Positions 9,052 to 18,446 of a DNA stretch of 64,000 bases are shown here, in pieces (positions within the stretch are counted from its first letter, which is position 1; every line of letters begins with the position of its first letter). The notes below the pieces were generated by a model. That model was not told where the DNA came from and searched no databases. It saw only the letters and a list, made by a program, of their open reading frames with translations. This DNA is from Gammaproteobacteria bacterium (GTDB taxonomy: Bacteria; Pseudomonadota; Gammaproteobacteria; Steroidobacterales; Woeseiaceae). The stretch lies in NCBI GenBank assembly GCA_029861535.1, contig JAOTZC010000009.1, positions 1 to 64,000 on the forward strand. The letters run 5' to 3'. The position numbers and the translations under genes were made by a program.

Positions 9052-9651
9052 CTAGAGGCTGCTTAAATACTCAGCGACATCGACCAATTCCTGGTCGGCG
9101 AATGATGCCAGCAGCGACCCTTTGGCTGGCGAATTTTGTCGCGCTTTCGACTTGAAATCCAGCATCGTCTTCGCAAGGTATTCCGGATGCTGCCCCGCAA
9201 GCCGCGGCACACGACTGTTACCGTGAAATGCACCCAAATGGCAAGCGACGCATTGTCCCGCCGTGATGACGCTTTTAGCGGTTTGAGTCGCCTGTTCCTG
9301 ATTCATGTATTCCGTATCTCGCCATTCCTGCGCTGAAAAATACTTGGCAATAAGTTGCATGGACTCTTTATCAAGCGCAGAGGACAGTGGCCCCATAATC
9401 GGATCTGCACGAAGTCCCGATTTGAAGTCTTTAAGTTGAACGTAGAGGTAGTAGAACTCTTGCCCCGCTAAGATCGGGTACTGTTGTTGAGTCGATGCTC
9501 CGCCTTCGCCGTGACAGACTTCGCAGGATTTGAGTATCCCGGCGACGGGCGCGAATTCATCGCAATTAGCATCGTCGGCCAGCGCAATAACCGGGCCCAA
9601 ATAGCTGCTGCAACACAGGAATAAAAAGAAATTTAAATATTTGCTAGGCAT
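9052..9651 (-). CDS. Dihaem cytochrome c4-like protein
   Basis: A 199-aa exported cytochrome: signal peptide to about residue 25 (FFLFLCCSSYLGPVIALA), haem motif CEVCH at 43-47 and a second, CVACH, at 134-138. It has the duplicated fold pattern of cytochrome c4, with PILAGQEFYYLYVQLKDFK and PRLAGQHPEYLAKTMLDFK in each half. It is a likely periplasmic electron carrier between quinoprotein dehydrogenases and the terminal oxidase. The open frame extends further upstream, but that part overlaps a terminator and the preceding gene, so the start was set at ATG 9651. Confidence 0.82.
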   Translation of the reverse strand: MPSKYLNFFLFLCCSSYLGPVIALADDANCDEFAPVAGILKSCEVCHGEGGASTQQQYPILAGQEFYYLYVQLKDFKSGLRADPIMGPLSSALDKESMQLIAKYFSAQEWRDTEYMNQEQATQTAKSVITAGQCVACHLGAFHGNSRVPRLAGQHPEYLAKTMLDFKSKARQNSPAKGSLLASFADQELVDVAEYLSSL

Positions 9652-9730
9652 GGACAATCTCGCGTGAAGCCGACAACGGTTTTGACCGGCATTCACTTCG
9701 ATCGGTTCCGCCACGGTGTCGATCGCTTCG

Positions 9731-9770
9731 AAAAAATCCCGGCGGCCAAGAAATGTCGGCCGCCGGGGAT
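9731..9770 (-). terminator. Rho-independent terminator after the second PQQ alcohol dehydrogenase
   Basis: A 12-bp GC-rich stem (9736-9747 against 9758-9770, one bulged G) with a 10-base loop, followed on the reverse strand by a T-run (the A-run at 9731-9736). It is positioned just downstream of the quinoprotein gene that ends at 9791. It may only attenuate transcription into the dihaem cytochrome gene. Confidence 0.8.
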
Positions 9771-9790
9771 TACGTTCAATGCCTATCGAT

Positions 9791-11506
9791 CTACCTGTCG
9801 AGCTTGAAGGCGAGTATTTGATTTCCGCGCTTGAAATCAAGTTGCACATTACCGCCTGCTCCGACGACGATGTATTGGCTGCCGCCGACATTAAATGAAG
9901 CGGGTGGAGCATTGACTCCGGCGCTCGCCTTGTACTGCCACATAAGCTCACCTGACGCTGAATCGTATGCCCGAAACCAACCATTGCCTTCACCGGTGAA
10001 TACGAGACCGCCGCCAGTCGCCAAAATGCCGCCTATCATCGGCTGCTGAGTTTTGACCTTCCATTTAATGCGCCCGGTGTTGTAGTCGACTGCGGTGATA
10101 TTGCCCCATTGCTGCTCGGACGGGATGACTTTGAACGCGCCACCAAGCCAAAGTTTGCCACCCGGATACGGTGTTTCTTCGACGTGGTAGGTCATTGGCT
10201 GATGCAGATTGATCGCATACGCCAAATTAAGGTTCGGATCGATGGCCATCGGTGACCATTCCACCCCGCCGTTGGCACCCGGCAACATGCGTGCGCCCGT
10301 TGTGGTTGGCAGGACCCAGCGGTTTTCTTGACTGACCATAGGCTCGGAGAAGCGGATCAGGCTACAGTCATCTGCGCGGTGCACATAGACGTAACCGGTC
10401 TTACCACCATGCAGCACGCCTTTCACCGAATTGCCGCGTTTATCCGAAACGGTCGTCAATATCGGCGGACTCACCGCATCGAGATCCCATACGTCATGCG
10501 CGATGTACTGAAAATGACACTTGTAGTCACCCGTATCCAAATCGACCGCCACGAGTGAATTTGTGTACAGGTTGTCCCCCGGCCGAATCGCACCATACAG
10601 GTCGGGGGATGGATTACCGACGACGAAATACACAGTCCCCGAGTCCCGGTCGATCGCCATGTTCTGCCAAACACCGCCGCCAAGTGTCTTATAAGGATCA
10701 CCAAGTTTTTTCAGTGCTGCTTTTTCAGCTTTGATATCTCGCAACATGTCCCGACCGGTTGCATCCTTGGTGGCCCATACGCCAACGGACTTCTCGGGCG
10801 TCGTGTTAAAAGTCCATAACAGCTTGCCGGAATTCGCATCGTAGGCCTTGACGAATCCCCGAATTCCATACTCACCGCCGTTAGTTCCGATAAGGATTTT
10901 TCCGTCAACCGCGGTCGGCGCCATTGTTTCGCTGTAGCCGAGTTCGGGATCGGCTATCTGGACTTCCCATTCGAGCGCCCCCGTTTTGGCGTCTAGTGCC
11001 ACGAGTTTTGCATCCAGCGTGCCCATATACAGTCGATCGCCGTATGGAAATACACCGCGATTATTCGGGCCGCAGCAATAGGTCGTGATCGGACCCATTT
11101 TGTGTTTGAAATGCCAGATCTGTTTGCCCGTTTCCGCATTCAACGCATAGACATGGTTGAATGACGTCGTGATATACATGGTGCCGTTCACGACAATTGG
11201 CGTCGTTTCCAGAGACTCGACAATTTCTGTCTCAAACGTCCAAGCGCGCTTCAATCGGTCAACATTGCCAACGTTAATCTGGCGACCCGGATAATAACGT
11301 GTCTGCTTGTAATTACCGTTGGTATGCAGGAAGTTATTGGAATCACCCGCTGCGTGATCCAACATATCCTGCGTAACCGTCAGCATGTCCCCATAGAGCG
11401 TGCCGCCCTCGACCTCCTGAGAATGTGCCGAGCTGACACCGAAAAGCGCCATGCTCGTCGCAATCAGTAGATTGAGAAAAAGATTTTTTTCGAATTTGCT
11501 ACTCAT
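9791..11506 (-). CDS. PQQ-dependent alcohol dehydrogenase, lanthanide type by motif
   Basis: A 571-aa periplasmic quinoprotein of the methanol/ethanol family. The start at ATG 11506 is supported by GGAGG and a signal peptide ([17 protein letters not shown]). It shows beta-propeller W-type repeats ([32 protein letters not shown]) and the adjacent cysteine pair CC at 144-145. Expected metal ligands Glu212 (GGEYGIRG) and Asn298 (GNPSPD) are present, with catalytic Asp341. A second Asp at +2 (WDLD, Asp343) is the hallmark of lanthanide-dependent members. It differs from XoxF in length and sequence, so the substrate may be a larger alcohol; this is inferred. Neighbouring xoxJ/xoxG genes upstream and a terminator downstream suggest it is the last gene of the xoxG-xoxJ transcript. 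Confidence 0.87.
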   Translation of the reverse strand: MSSKFEKNLFLNLLIATSMALFGVSSAHSQEVEGGTLYGDMLTVTQDMLDHAAGDSNNFLHTNGNYKQTRYYPGRQINVGNVDRLKRAWTFETEIVESLETTPIVVNGTMYITTSFNHVYALNAETGKQIWHFKHKMGPITTYCCGPNNRGVFPYGDRLYMGTLDAKLVALDAKTGALEWEVQIADPELGYSETMAPTAVDGKILIGTNGGEYGIRGFVKAYDANSGKLLWTFNTTPEKSVGVWATKDATGRDMLRDIKAEKAALKKLGDPYKTLGGGVWQNMAIDRDSGTVYFVVGNPSPDLYGAIRPGDNLYTNSLVAVDLDTGDYKCHFQYIAHDVWDLDAVSPPILTTVSDKRGNSVKGVLHGGKTGYVYVHRADDCSLIRFSEPMVSQENRWVLPTTTGARMLPGANGGVEWSPMAIDPNLNLAYAINLHQPMTYHVEETPYPGGKLWLGGAFKVIPSEQQWGNITAVDYNTGRIKWKVKTQQPMIGGILATGGGLVFTGEGNGWFRAYDSASGELMWQYKASAGVNAPPASFNVGGSQYIVVGAGGNVQLDFKRGNQILAFKLDR

Positions 11507-11611
11507 TATTGTGTCCTCCGAACCTCCCAATTGACCGCGCAAAGTTTGCGATCGGCCAGTCACCTTTCAGTATAGACGTTAATTGCCACGCTGGCTTTTC
11601 GACGTCGCGGC

Positions 11612-12484
11612 CTAATCGTCATCGGGCAACTGAGCGGTATTTGTGGCTCGTACAGGATCGAGCAATGGGACGTTGTATGCTTCCAGCACTTCTCGCATCG
11701 GCGCAGCCGTCGAGCGGATCAGTCCTTCCAATACGTCTTTGCGTTCGCCATCGCCGTACCTGACACCCGCAGAAATCGCGAAATCAAATTGAATGCCAGG
11801 CTCCGATACGAGGGGAATTACGACCATCTCTACTTCTGAGCGTTTGGCAAAGAAACCGGCTATCGGCCCCCATACAATTGCAGCATCCAGGTTGCCGCTG
11901 GCGAGCTCCTTTTCGATGATCTCGCCCGGGTACGCTTCCGGATCGCCAGACATGGCGAGGAATGGGACCAGTTGTTCCGTCATGCCATAACGCGCGAGCC
12001 ATTTGACACCGGGCGTCGGCGTAAACGCGCCAATCTTGAGCTGGTCACGTACTTCTGGATTCAAGTTGACGAATTGCCGACCGCTTGTCACATCGTCAAG
12101 GCCGCGTCCCTTTACGAAGACCAGCGCGTATGTTGATCGATAGTAAGGCATCGTCGTCGCAAGCTGGTCGAACCCGGCCGCGACGCCCATCACGACATCG
12201 CATTTGTAAGCGCTTCCCGATTCATTCAATGCTTTTAGGGTGTTACGGATAAATCCGCGCCGTTGTGGGAACCAGGTGTACTGCAGCGGCAAGCCAAGTT
12301 TCTTGGCCCAGATTTCTGCGATCTTGTTTTCCAGGCCGTCAAGCGACTTTGCCGACAAAGGCAAGTTGTTAGGATCAGCGCAAACTCGAAATGCTCGTCC
12401 TTCGTTGGCCGATGAATTGCTGGACAGGACACATGCGACAATTAGCAACAGCCCTTGGCGATATATAGAGCTACGGACCTTCAT
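11612..12484 (-). CDS. xoxJ: XoxJ-like periplasmic binding protein
   Basis: A 290-aa exported protein (signal peptide GLLLIVACVLSSNSSA) of the quinoprotein-dehydrogenase-associated substrate-binding family. It starts with FRVCADPNNLPLSAKSLDG, includes a long KCDVVMGVAAGFDQLATTMPYYRSTY segment and lies between xoxG and a PQQ dehydrogenase gene. XoxJ/MxaJ proteins are thought to help activate or mature the apo-dehydrogenase rather than transport a solute; no permease or ATPase gene is nearby, in line with this. It begins 5 bases after the xoxG stop. Confidence 0.9.
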   Translation of the reverse strand: MKVRSSIYRQGLLLIVACVLSSNSSANEGRAFRVCADPNNLPLSAKSLDGLENKIAEIWAKKLGLPLQYTWFPQRRGFIRNTLKALNESGSAYKCDVVMGVAAGFDQLATTMPYYRSTYALVFVKGRGLDDVTSGRQFVNLNPEVRDQLKIGAFTPTPGVKWLARYGMTEQLVPFLAMSGDPEAYPGEIIEKELASGNLDAAIVWGPIAGFFAKRSEVEMVVIPLVSEPGIQFDFAISAGVRYGDGERKDVLEGLIRSTAAPMREVLEAYNVPLLDPVRATNTAQLPDDD

Positions 12485-12489
12485 TAATC

Positions 12490-13047
12490 TTATTTTGGAA
12501 ACCTTTTCGGTCGACCCGGCGGCAATGCCTTGTCAGCGCGAGCCCGCAAATAACTGAATAGCTCATTATAGCGTTTACTGACATTCGGATTGTCTTTCCA
12601 GGGAGGCATTACGCCCACTTGTCCGGTGAATCCGTTTGCCAGTCTGTCTACAAATAGATCCCGCGTCATATCAGACTCTCGCATTCGGTCGAGCAAGTTC
12701 GGCGCAAATGTGCTGCCCACAGCGTCCTGCGCATGACAGACATGGCAAAAACCGTGGAAAGTTCGCCAGCCGATATAGGTATCGGCATCGACATAACAAA
12801 ATGCTTCACCGGCGTCATTAACCTGTCCGCATTCAACCGAGTACGGTGCCGCTGCGTCGGACCCTGATTCCACGTCTGCAGACTTCGCCGTGCCTGCCGT
12901 ATTTTCGGCTGCCACCGAATTTGCGTTTCCGGGCTGAGGATTTTGCGTTTGGTCCATCGCGCAAGCGACCAGCAGCAACGGTATCGTGATATACATCATG
13001 TGTATCGATTTCGGTCTATACGCTCGATTTAAGCTATGTAATCTCAT
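12490..13047 (-). CDS. xoxG: XoxG cytochrome cL, predicted lipoprotein
   Basis: A 185-aa monohaem cytochrome, the electron acceptor of XoxF. The haem motif is CHVCH at residues 101-105, preceded by PYSVECGQVNDAGEAFCY and followed by APNLLDRM and GVMPPWKDNPNVSKRYNELF, with the C-terminal LPPGRPKRF of the family. The N-terminus has a basic region, then ITIPLLLVAC, which fits a lipobox with the lipidated Cys at 29. A membrane-anchored XoxG would be unusual, since the ones I know are soluble. The start was taken at ATG 13047; ATG 12999 is an alternative that keeps the lipobox. It lies downstream of xoxF beyond a terminator. Confidence 0.88.
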   Translation of the reverse strand: MRLHSLNRAYRPKSIHMMYITIPLLLVACAMDQTQNPQPGNANSVAAENTAGTAKSADVESGSDAAAPYSVECGQVNDAGEAFCYVDADTYIGWRTFHGFCHVCHAQDAVGSTFAPNLLDRMRESDMTRDLFVDRLANGFTGQVGVMPPWKDNPNVSKRYNELFSYLRARADKALPPGRPKRFPK

Positions 13048-13071
13048 GGTATTCCGAAGCATTGTTGTGTC

Positions 13072-13103
13072 AAAAAAATCCCCCGGCCGCATGCGGCCGG
13101 GGG
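13072..13103 (-). terminator. Strong rho-independent terminator/attenuator between xoxF and xoxG
   Basis: An 11-bp perfect GC stem (13080-13090 and 13093-13103, tiny loop) followed on the reverse strand by a T-run (A-run at 13072-13078). It lies between the xoxF stop and the xoxG start. It can allow a high level of xoxF message and a lower level of xoxG-xoxJ message by partial read-through. Confidence 0.9.
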
Positions 13104-13140
13104 TCTAATCATTAACAATCCGTCGATAAGGCGCCGCAGA

Positions 13141-14943
13141 TTAATCCGGCAGAGCAAATACCGTCATTACTCCGCCAAGCTGCGTATATTTGTCCAGCGC
13201 TTTGTATGCGCCGACCGCACCGAGCCCATCGGTGTCGCCCTCCAGGCCTGCAGCCATACCAATGCCGGCCCATCCGCCGATTCCGGAGAGCACGCCGATG
13301 TACTGCTTGCCTTTGTGGTTCCAGGTGTTCACGTTGCCGATGATTCCAGACGGTGTCTTGAACTTGTACAGTTCCTTACCGGTCTTGGCATCAACCGCTT
13401 TCAGATAGCCTTCGAGCGTACCGTAGAACACGACGTCTCCTGCCGTCGCCAACGCACCGCTCCATACAGAGAAGCGCTCAGGCAAAGACCAAACAATTTT
13501 GCCTTTTGACGCATCCCAGGCGATGAAGTTGCCAAGGTTGTTGGTCCCGTCGCCTGTGACTCGACCTGCCGGGAACATGCTAAGCGTCGCACCAACATAA
13601 GGCTGACCGGCCGTGTATTCCACTTCGAACGGCTCATAATCCATGCACACATGGTTTGTCGGCACGTAGAACAGGTTGGTACGCGGCGAGAACGCCGCTG
13701 GTTGCTGGTCCTTGCTTCCCAATGCGGCTGGGCAGATGTTTTCCGTGTTGACGTCCTGACCATTCTGGTCAGTGCTGTACTTCGCAACAACTTTCGGCCG
13801 ACCCGACTTCATGTCCACGTGAGTTGCCCAGTTGACCGCGGGATCGTATTTCTCCGCGACGAGAAGCTCACCGGTTATACGATCGAGCGTATATCCGAAT
13901 CCGTTACGATCAAAGTGCACGAGGACCTTGCGGTCTTTGCCTTTGACCTTAATGTCGGCGAGGATCATCTCGTTGATGCCGTCATAGTCCCACTCGTCGT
14001 GGGGCGTCATCTGATACACCCACTTAGCCATACCTGTATCAAGGTCGCGGGCGAAGATTGTCATGGACCAGCGGTTATCGCCAGGGCGGACCACAGGATT
14101 CCAGGTGCTTGGATTGCCAGTGCCGTAATACACCAGGTTGACATCCGGATCGTAGCTGTACCAGCCCCAAGTCGTGCCGCCACCGATCTTCCACTGATCG
14201 CCTTTCCAGGTCTTGGTGCCGGAGTTCTTGCCGACCGCCTTGCCGAGGTGCGTGGTCTTGCGTGGATCGATCAGCGTCTGATCGTCCGGCCCGGTGCTAT
14301 AGCCCTTCCATGCGAGCGATCCGTCACTGGTGTTGTAAGCTGCCAGGAATCCCTGCACGCCGAACTCACCGCCGCTGATACCGGTTATGACTTTGTCTTT
14401 AATGACGACCGGCGCGTTGGTGTTGGTGCTGCCCTTCTTTGGATCCCCGTTCTTGACGCGCCAGATCATCTTGCCGGACTTGGCATCTAGCGCCACCAGG
14501 TGCGTATCAGCCTGCTGCAGGAAGATTTTCCCGTCGCCATACGCCAGACCACGATAGACCGTGTCGCAGCACATCACCGGAATGGTGTCCGGATTCTGTT
14601 TCGGCTCATATCGCCAAATGATGCTCTGATCGTTCAGATCAAGGGCGAACACCTTATTTGGAAACGGCGTGTGCACATACAGTGTGTCGCCAATGACCAA
14701 TGGCCCGCCTTCGTGCCCGCGCAGAACTCCGGTCGAAAACGTCCAGGCTACCTGCAAATCGCCAACGTTTCGGCTGTTGATCTCATTCAGTTTACTGTAA
14801 CGGGTGCCGGCGTAATCGCCCCCCCAACTCGCCCAGTTGTCTGGGTTATCCATGAGCTTCATCAGCTCAGGGTTTGCACTCGATATCCCTGGCACTGCTA
14901 GCATGAGTGCGATGCTAAGTGTTGCAACTAAACGCTTCGTCAT
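13141..14943 (-). CDS. xoxF: XoxF lanthanide-dependent methanol dehydrogenase
   Basis: A 600-aa periplasmic quinoprotein, the normal length for XoxF5-type enzymes. It oxidises methanol to formaldehyde (or on to formate) with PQQ and a lanthanide. Visible features are a signal peptide to about residue 23, the vicinal disulfide Cys125-Cys126 (VMCCDTV), Glu193 (GGEFGVQG), Asn277 ([10 protein letters not shown]), catalytic Asp319 and the lanthanide-specific Asp321 (WDYDGINE; calcium enzymes have Ala there). The [18 protein letters not shown] segment is typical of the family. The start has GGAGGAGC just upstream. It is followed by a terminator, then xoxG and xoxJ; the mxaRSACKL operon lies upstream on the other strand. 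No mxaF or mxaI is present in the window. Confidence 0.96.
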   Translation of the reverse strand: MTKRLVATLSIALMLAVPGISSANPELMKLMDNPDNWASWGGDYAGTRYSKLNEINSRNVGDLQVAWTFSTGVLRGHEGGPLVIGDTLYVHTPFPNKVFALDLNDQSIIWRYEPKQNPDTIPVMCCDTVYRGLAYGDGKIFLQQADTHLVALDAKSGKMIWRVKNGDPKKGSTNTNAPVVIKDKVITGISGGEFGVQGFLAAYNTSDGSLAWKGYSTGPDDQTLIDPRKTTHLGKAVGKNSGTKTWKGDQWKIGGGTTWGWYSYDPDVNLVYYGTGNPSTWNPVVRPGDNRWSMTIFARDLDTGMAKWVYQMTPHDEWDYDGINEMILADIKVKGKDRKVLVHFDRNGFGYTLDRITGELLVAEKYDPAVNWATHVDMKSGRPKVVAKYSTDQNGQDVNTENICPAALGSKDQQPAAFSPRTNLFYVPTNHVCMDYEPFEVEYTAGQPYVGATLSMFPAGRVTGDGTNNLGNFIAWDASKGKIVWSLPERFSVWSGALATAGDVVFYGTLEGYLKAVDAKTGKELYKFKTPSGIIGNVNTWNHKGKQYIGVLSGIGGWAGIGMAAGLEGDTDGLGAVGAYKALDKYTQLGGVMTVFALPD

Positions 14944-15081
14944 GTCGCTCCTCCGATGATCGATTTAAAATTTTAACGGCCGCGCCCGATCTAGCGTGGA
15001 ACCGCCGCATATCGCATTGCCTTGTTAATCCATCAATGGCAGCAATTTGCCCTTTTCAAATAACGACCGCGTTGCTACTCC

Positions 15082-15447
15082 CTAATCGGCGGTATGTCCG
15101 TTCAATGCCACGAAGCACGACTTCTCCGCAACTTCGGTGACATCTTTCAATTTTTTGACTAGCAGACTTGCTCGATCAGGATCGCGAAATACGCCCCCGC
15201 GTTCACCAGGCGTTGAGCGCAACTGCGCGAACACTTCTGCCTCCGAGTATTCGTCATAGGCGAGCGTCTCTGCTATCTTGTCAATGACGCATATGCACGA
15301 ATACAAATTTTCGTAATTCTGTCCCCCACGGGAATCCATGCAACGCAACACGTATTCCACTCGAGCCTGAGTTGGAAAGTCGTTTGCGTGGGCGGGGAAC
15401 GGTAGCCAAGCGGTAAAAAAGATGGTCGTGACAACCACAATCCGCAC
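15082..15447 (-). CDS. Small exported cysteine protein next to xoxF
   Basis: A 121-aa protein with a signal peptide (VVTTIFFTAWLPFPAHA|ND) and a compact domain: VEYVLRCMDSRGGQNYENLYSCICVIDKIA, then an acidic helix (YDEYSEAEVFAQLRSTPGERGG) and a last Cys in EKSCF. I cannot name the family. It starts at GTG 15447 and ends about 140 bases before xoxF on the same strand, so it could be the first gene of the xoxF transcript. Four cysteines in the mature part suggest disulfides. An accessory role in methanol oxidation is inferred only from position. Confidence 0.65.
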   Translation of the reverse strand: MRIVVVTTIFFTAWLPFPAHANDFPTQARVEYVLRCMDSRGGQNYENLYSCICVIDKIAETLAYDEYSEAEVFAQLRSTPGERGGVFRDPDRASLLVKKLKDVTEVAEKSCFVALNGHTAD

Positions 15448-15625
15448 AACCCCAAAACCCCCGGAATTACTTTTATACTGATTCTACGTAGATGCTAGCA
15501 GAGCAAATTTGCCATGTCAGCCCACAACGGATACTCGGCCAGGCTTTGCGATACGCAAAAGTAAAAATGTCCCTAAAAATCAATATTTATCGCAAAGAAA
15601 TTGAAGTAATTTCGTGGGAGGTATT

Positions 15626-16645
15626 TTGAACGCGGATCAGCAGCTTGCGGACTGGCACGCCCAGGCACTGGCGATCGAAGCGGCGGTCAGGACGGTGATG
15701 GTCGGGCAGGACAGACCAATTCGACTGCTTTGCATCGCAACGTTTACTCGTGGCCACGTCATTCTTGAGGGCAGCGTCGGTGTTGGCAAGACGACTCTGC
15801 TTCGCGCCGTTGCCCGCACACTTGGCGGTGGTTACGAACGTATCGAAGGCACCGTCGACCTCATGCCGAGTGACCTCGTTTACCACACGTATGTCAGTGC
15901 GGATGGAAAACCGCAAGTTGCCCCGGGACCGCTGCTGAAACACGGCGAAGCGCTTGCGATGTTTTTTTTCAACGAGATCAATCGCGCCCGACCGCAGATG
16001 CATTCGTTGATGCTACGCGTCATGGCTGAGCGCACTGTTTCGGCGTTCAATCGTGAATATCGGTTTCCCCACCTGCTGGTCGTCGCCGATCGCAATCGAG
16101 TTGAACGTGAGGAAACGTTTGAGGTTCCGGCGGCTGCGCGTGACCGTTTCCTGATGGAAATTGAAATTAATTCGCCGACGGGTGTGACGTTGCTGCAACA
16201 GCTAATGGTAGACACACGATTTCACGATACGGAACGACTGCTAAATCAGGTTCCTGCGGACATCGTTGACTACCGCGACTTGAATGGAGTTTCCCGGGTT
16301 ATTCAGGGCAACATACAGACGAGTGATGCGATCCAGCAATACGCTCTCAATCTCTGTCGCGCGAGTTCAGACCCGGGTGCTTTTGGTATCGTGCTTGAAG
16401 ACACAGAAATGTCGAGACTGATTCAGGCAGGCGTCAGTCCGCGTGGAATGAGTTACCTGCTGCGGGCGGCGCGGGTGGCCGCCTGGTTGAACGGACGGGC
16501 CAGTGTATTACCTGAAGACATTCACGAGGTGTTTTTTGCGGTAGTGGCACACCGGATATTTTTTAGGCCGGCCTTCGAACTGCGGCGAGCGGAACTGGCG
16601 AAGCAACTGACAGACCGGATACTGCAATCGGTCGCTGCGCCGTAG
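15626..16645 (+). CDS. mxaR: MoxR-family AAA ATPase (MxaR)
   Basis: A 339-aa cytoplasmic ATPase. The Walker A motif GSVGVGKTT lies near residue 50, FFNEINRARPQMHSL is the Walker B region, and sensor and arginine motifs follow. MoxR proteins act as chaperones with von Willebrand A proteins; MxaR is tied to maturation of methanol dehydrogenase. The start TTG 15626 was chosen because GGGAGGT lies 5 bases upstream; GTG 15614 is less likely. It is the first gene of a compact mxaR-S-A-C-K-L operon with overlapping stops and starts. Confidence 0.87.
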   Translation: MNADQQLADWHAQALAIEAAVRTVMVGQDRPIRLLCIATFTRGHVILEGSVGVGKTTLLRAVARTLGGGYERIEGTVDLMPSDLVYHTYVSADGKPQVAPGPLLKHGEALAMFFFNEINRARPQMHSLMLRVMAERTVSAFNREYRFPHLLVVADRNRVEREETFEVPAAARDRFLMEIEINSPTGVTLLQQLMVDTRFHDTERLLNQVPADIVDYRDLNGVSRVIQGNIQTSDAIQQYALNLCRASSDPGAFGIVLEDTEMSRLIQAGVSPRGMSYLLRAARVAAWLNGRASVLPEDIHEVFFAVVAHRIFFRPAFELRRAELAKQLTDRILQSVAAP

Positions 16646-16678
16646 CCAGGTATTTTGGGGAGCATAAGGACTCGACCT

Positions 16679-17518
16679 ATGGAGAGCGCGACAGCGTTTC
16701 AATACCGTGCTCCCTGGCCTGCCGTGTCGTGCTTTCCGGGCAGCCACCAAGGTGTGCAGCGCGGCGGTGGGTACGAAGTTTACGGCACAGCGCCACTGTA
16801 TGCGGGCGATCCGCGCAGATTCGACTTACGCGCTTCGCTTAAAGATCCCTTTGGGCAGCTGCTGGTTCGGGTTTATAAGCAGCGCAGCATCGTACCCGTG
16901 TTCGTGCTCGCCGATGTATCTGCGTCGATGAGTTTTGTTGGGCATGCACGCAAATTCGATATGCTGATCGAGTTTGTCGAATCGCTAGCGTACTCGGCAC
17001 AACTGGTTGGCGATTCTTTTGCATTCACGGCCTGCGATACGACGGTACGCGATGAGCTCTCGCTGCCGCTGACCCGAGCCCGTGGTGCCGGCATAGAGCT
17101 CGGCGAGCGTTTGCGCCGCTATGCGCCAAAGGGAGCAGACGCGTCGGGCCTGCTCGCGGGCGCCGAGCGAATTCCGGGCTCACGCGCGCTGGTCTTCTTA
17201 ATATCGGACTACTTCCTTCCGCTTCAGTTGTTGCGCAATATTTTGAACATTCTTTGCGTACACGCCGTAATCCCGGTGATTCTCGTCGACAGTGCGGATA
17301 GCCGGGTCCCGGGCACCGGCATTACCCATCTTTATGATCCGGAGACCCAGGCGCGACGCACAATACTCCTGCGGCGTTCATGGGCCACTCGCTTCGAACA
17401 GAGGCTATGTGAGCATCGCGAGCAGATAAGACGCTGTCTTGCCGATTACGATTTACGGCCGCTCGATGTTATCGATCGTTTCGAAGCCGAAGCCGTCAGT
17501 CGATACTTTAATGAGTAA
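16679..17518 (+). CDS. mxaS: MxaS, DUF58 protein
   Basis: A 279-aa DUF58-type protein with a VWA-like fold: VFVLADVSASMSF (DxSxS metal site), a family pattern for partners of MoxR ATPases. There is no signal peptide, so it acts in the cytoplasm. It begins at ATG 16679 after AAGGA, 33 bases from mxaR, and its end overlaps the start of mxaA (ATGAGTAA). It belongs to the methanol dehydrogenase maturation operon; the precise step is unknown. Confidence 0.85.
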   Translation: MESATAFQYRAPWPAVSCFPGSHQGVQRGGGYEVYGTAPLYAGDPRRFDLRASLKDPFGQLLVRVYKQRSIVPVFVLADVSASMSFVGHARKFDMLIEFVESLAYSAQLVGDSFAFTACDTTVRDELSLPLTRARGAGIELGERLRRYAPKGADASGLLAGAERIPGSRALVFLISDYFLPLQLLRNILNILCVHAVIPVILVDSADSRVPGTGITHLYDPETQARRTILLRRSWATRFEQRLCEHREQIRRCLADYDLRPLDVIDRFEAEAVSRYFNE

Positions 17519-18446
17519 CGGCGTGGGGCAACATTCACGGCTCATGCGGTTATTGTCGCGCATTACGCCGCTCGTATGCCTTCTTCCTCCGGTGCTTGTT
17601 GCGCAGGCGATTTCCGACATTCGGATCGTCACACCGAGAGAATTCGGATATACGATTGGCGAAACGATTCGACATGAAATGCACCTCAGTCTCGCAGGCA
17701 CGTATCGACTCGACACGACGACCCTGCCGACAAGCGGCCGACTGAACCACTGGCTCGAAATATCGCGAGCAGAGGCCCAAATCGAGCATCGAAATAACGG
17801 AGTTACGTATCACATCGTCGTCGATTATCAAATCTTTAACGCCCCGCGACAGCTGACGTCAGTCACGATTCCACAGCTCGAATTCCTAACGACGGGCGAA
17901 GCGAACTCCATTCCCGTTTTCCTTCCAGCGTGGACGTTTACTATTGGGCCGATCACGCCCTCAGACGCAGACGAAATTATCAGCTTGCGGCCGGATCGCA
18001 AGCCGCAACCGATTCCGGTCATTACCCGGCGTGTCCGCCTGATAATTTCGACGCTGCTGCTTGTCGGCTTGCTGATTTACTTCGTTTATCGGCGGCTTTT
18101 GCTGCCACGACTGGAGCGCGACCGATACCCGTTTTCCGAAGCGCTGCTCGAATTGCGCAAATTGCAGCGCCGGGACGCTGACCCCGAAATCTACCGACGC
18201 GGCCTGCAAACGTTTCACGCGGCGATGAACGCCACGGCCGGCCGGGTTGTCTTCACTGCAAATTTGCAGGACTTCCTTGCCGCTAACTCAAAATTTGCGA
18301 TGTTGAAAACTGAGCTTGTGGCGCTTTACGCCAGGTCTCAGGACATTTTCTTCAAGAACGCAGAGGTCGCGGAATCAGCCACGTCACTACAGGAACTTGT
18401 CGAGCTATGTCGACGGTGCCGCAGGCTTGAGAGATCCGTAGCGTGA
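17511..18446 (+). CDS. mxaA: MxaA-like methanol dehydrogenase maturation protein
   Basis: A 311-aa membrane-anchored protein: N-terminal hydrophobic segment (TPLVCLLPPVLVAQA), a periplasmic beta-rich domain with IVTPREFGYTIGETIRHEM, then one transmembrane helix (RLIISTLLLVGLLIYFVYRRLL) and a cytoplasmic helical tail. This arrangement matches MxaA, needed for metal insertion into calcium methanol dehydrogenases. The start ATG 17511 overlaps the mxaS stop, and its own stop overlaps mxaC. Since only lanthanide-type enzymes are encoded here, it may serve lanthanide insertion; that is an inference. Confidence 0.82.
   Translation: MSNGVGQHSRLMRLLSRITPLVCLLPPVLVAQAISDIRIVTPREFGYTIGETIRHEMHLSLAGTYRLDTTTLPTSGRLNHWLEISRAEAQIEHRNNGVTYHIVVDYQIFNAPRQLTSVTIPQLEFLTTGEANSIPVFLPAWTFTIGPITPSDADEIISLRPDRKPQPIPVITRRVRLIISTLLLVGLLIYFVYRRLLLPRLERDRYPFSEALLELRKLQRRDADPEIYRRGLQTFHAAMNATAGRVVFTANLQDFLAANSKFAMLKTELVALYARSQDIFFKNAEVAESATSLQELVELCRRCRRLERSVA

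Noticed and set aside
9652-9993. Long N-terminal extension of the dihaem cytochrome frame
   Set aside because: It runs through a terminator and overlaps the end of the PQQ dehydrogenase gene; a normal signal peptide starts at ATG 9651.
13651-14490. 279-codon forward-strand frame inside xoxF
   Set aside because: It is antisense to a well-supported gene with clear family motifs; no initiation signal or recognisable protein.
15604-16003. Reverse-strand frame overlapping mxaR
   Set aside because: It covers the Walker A coding region in antisense and shows no family features.
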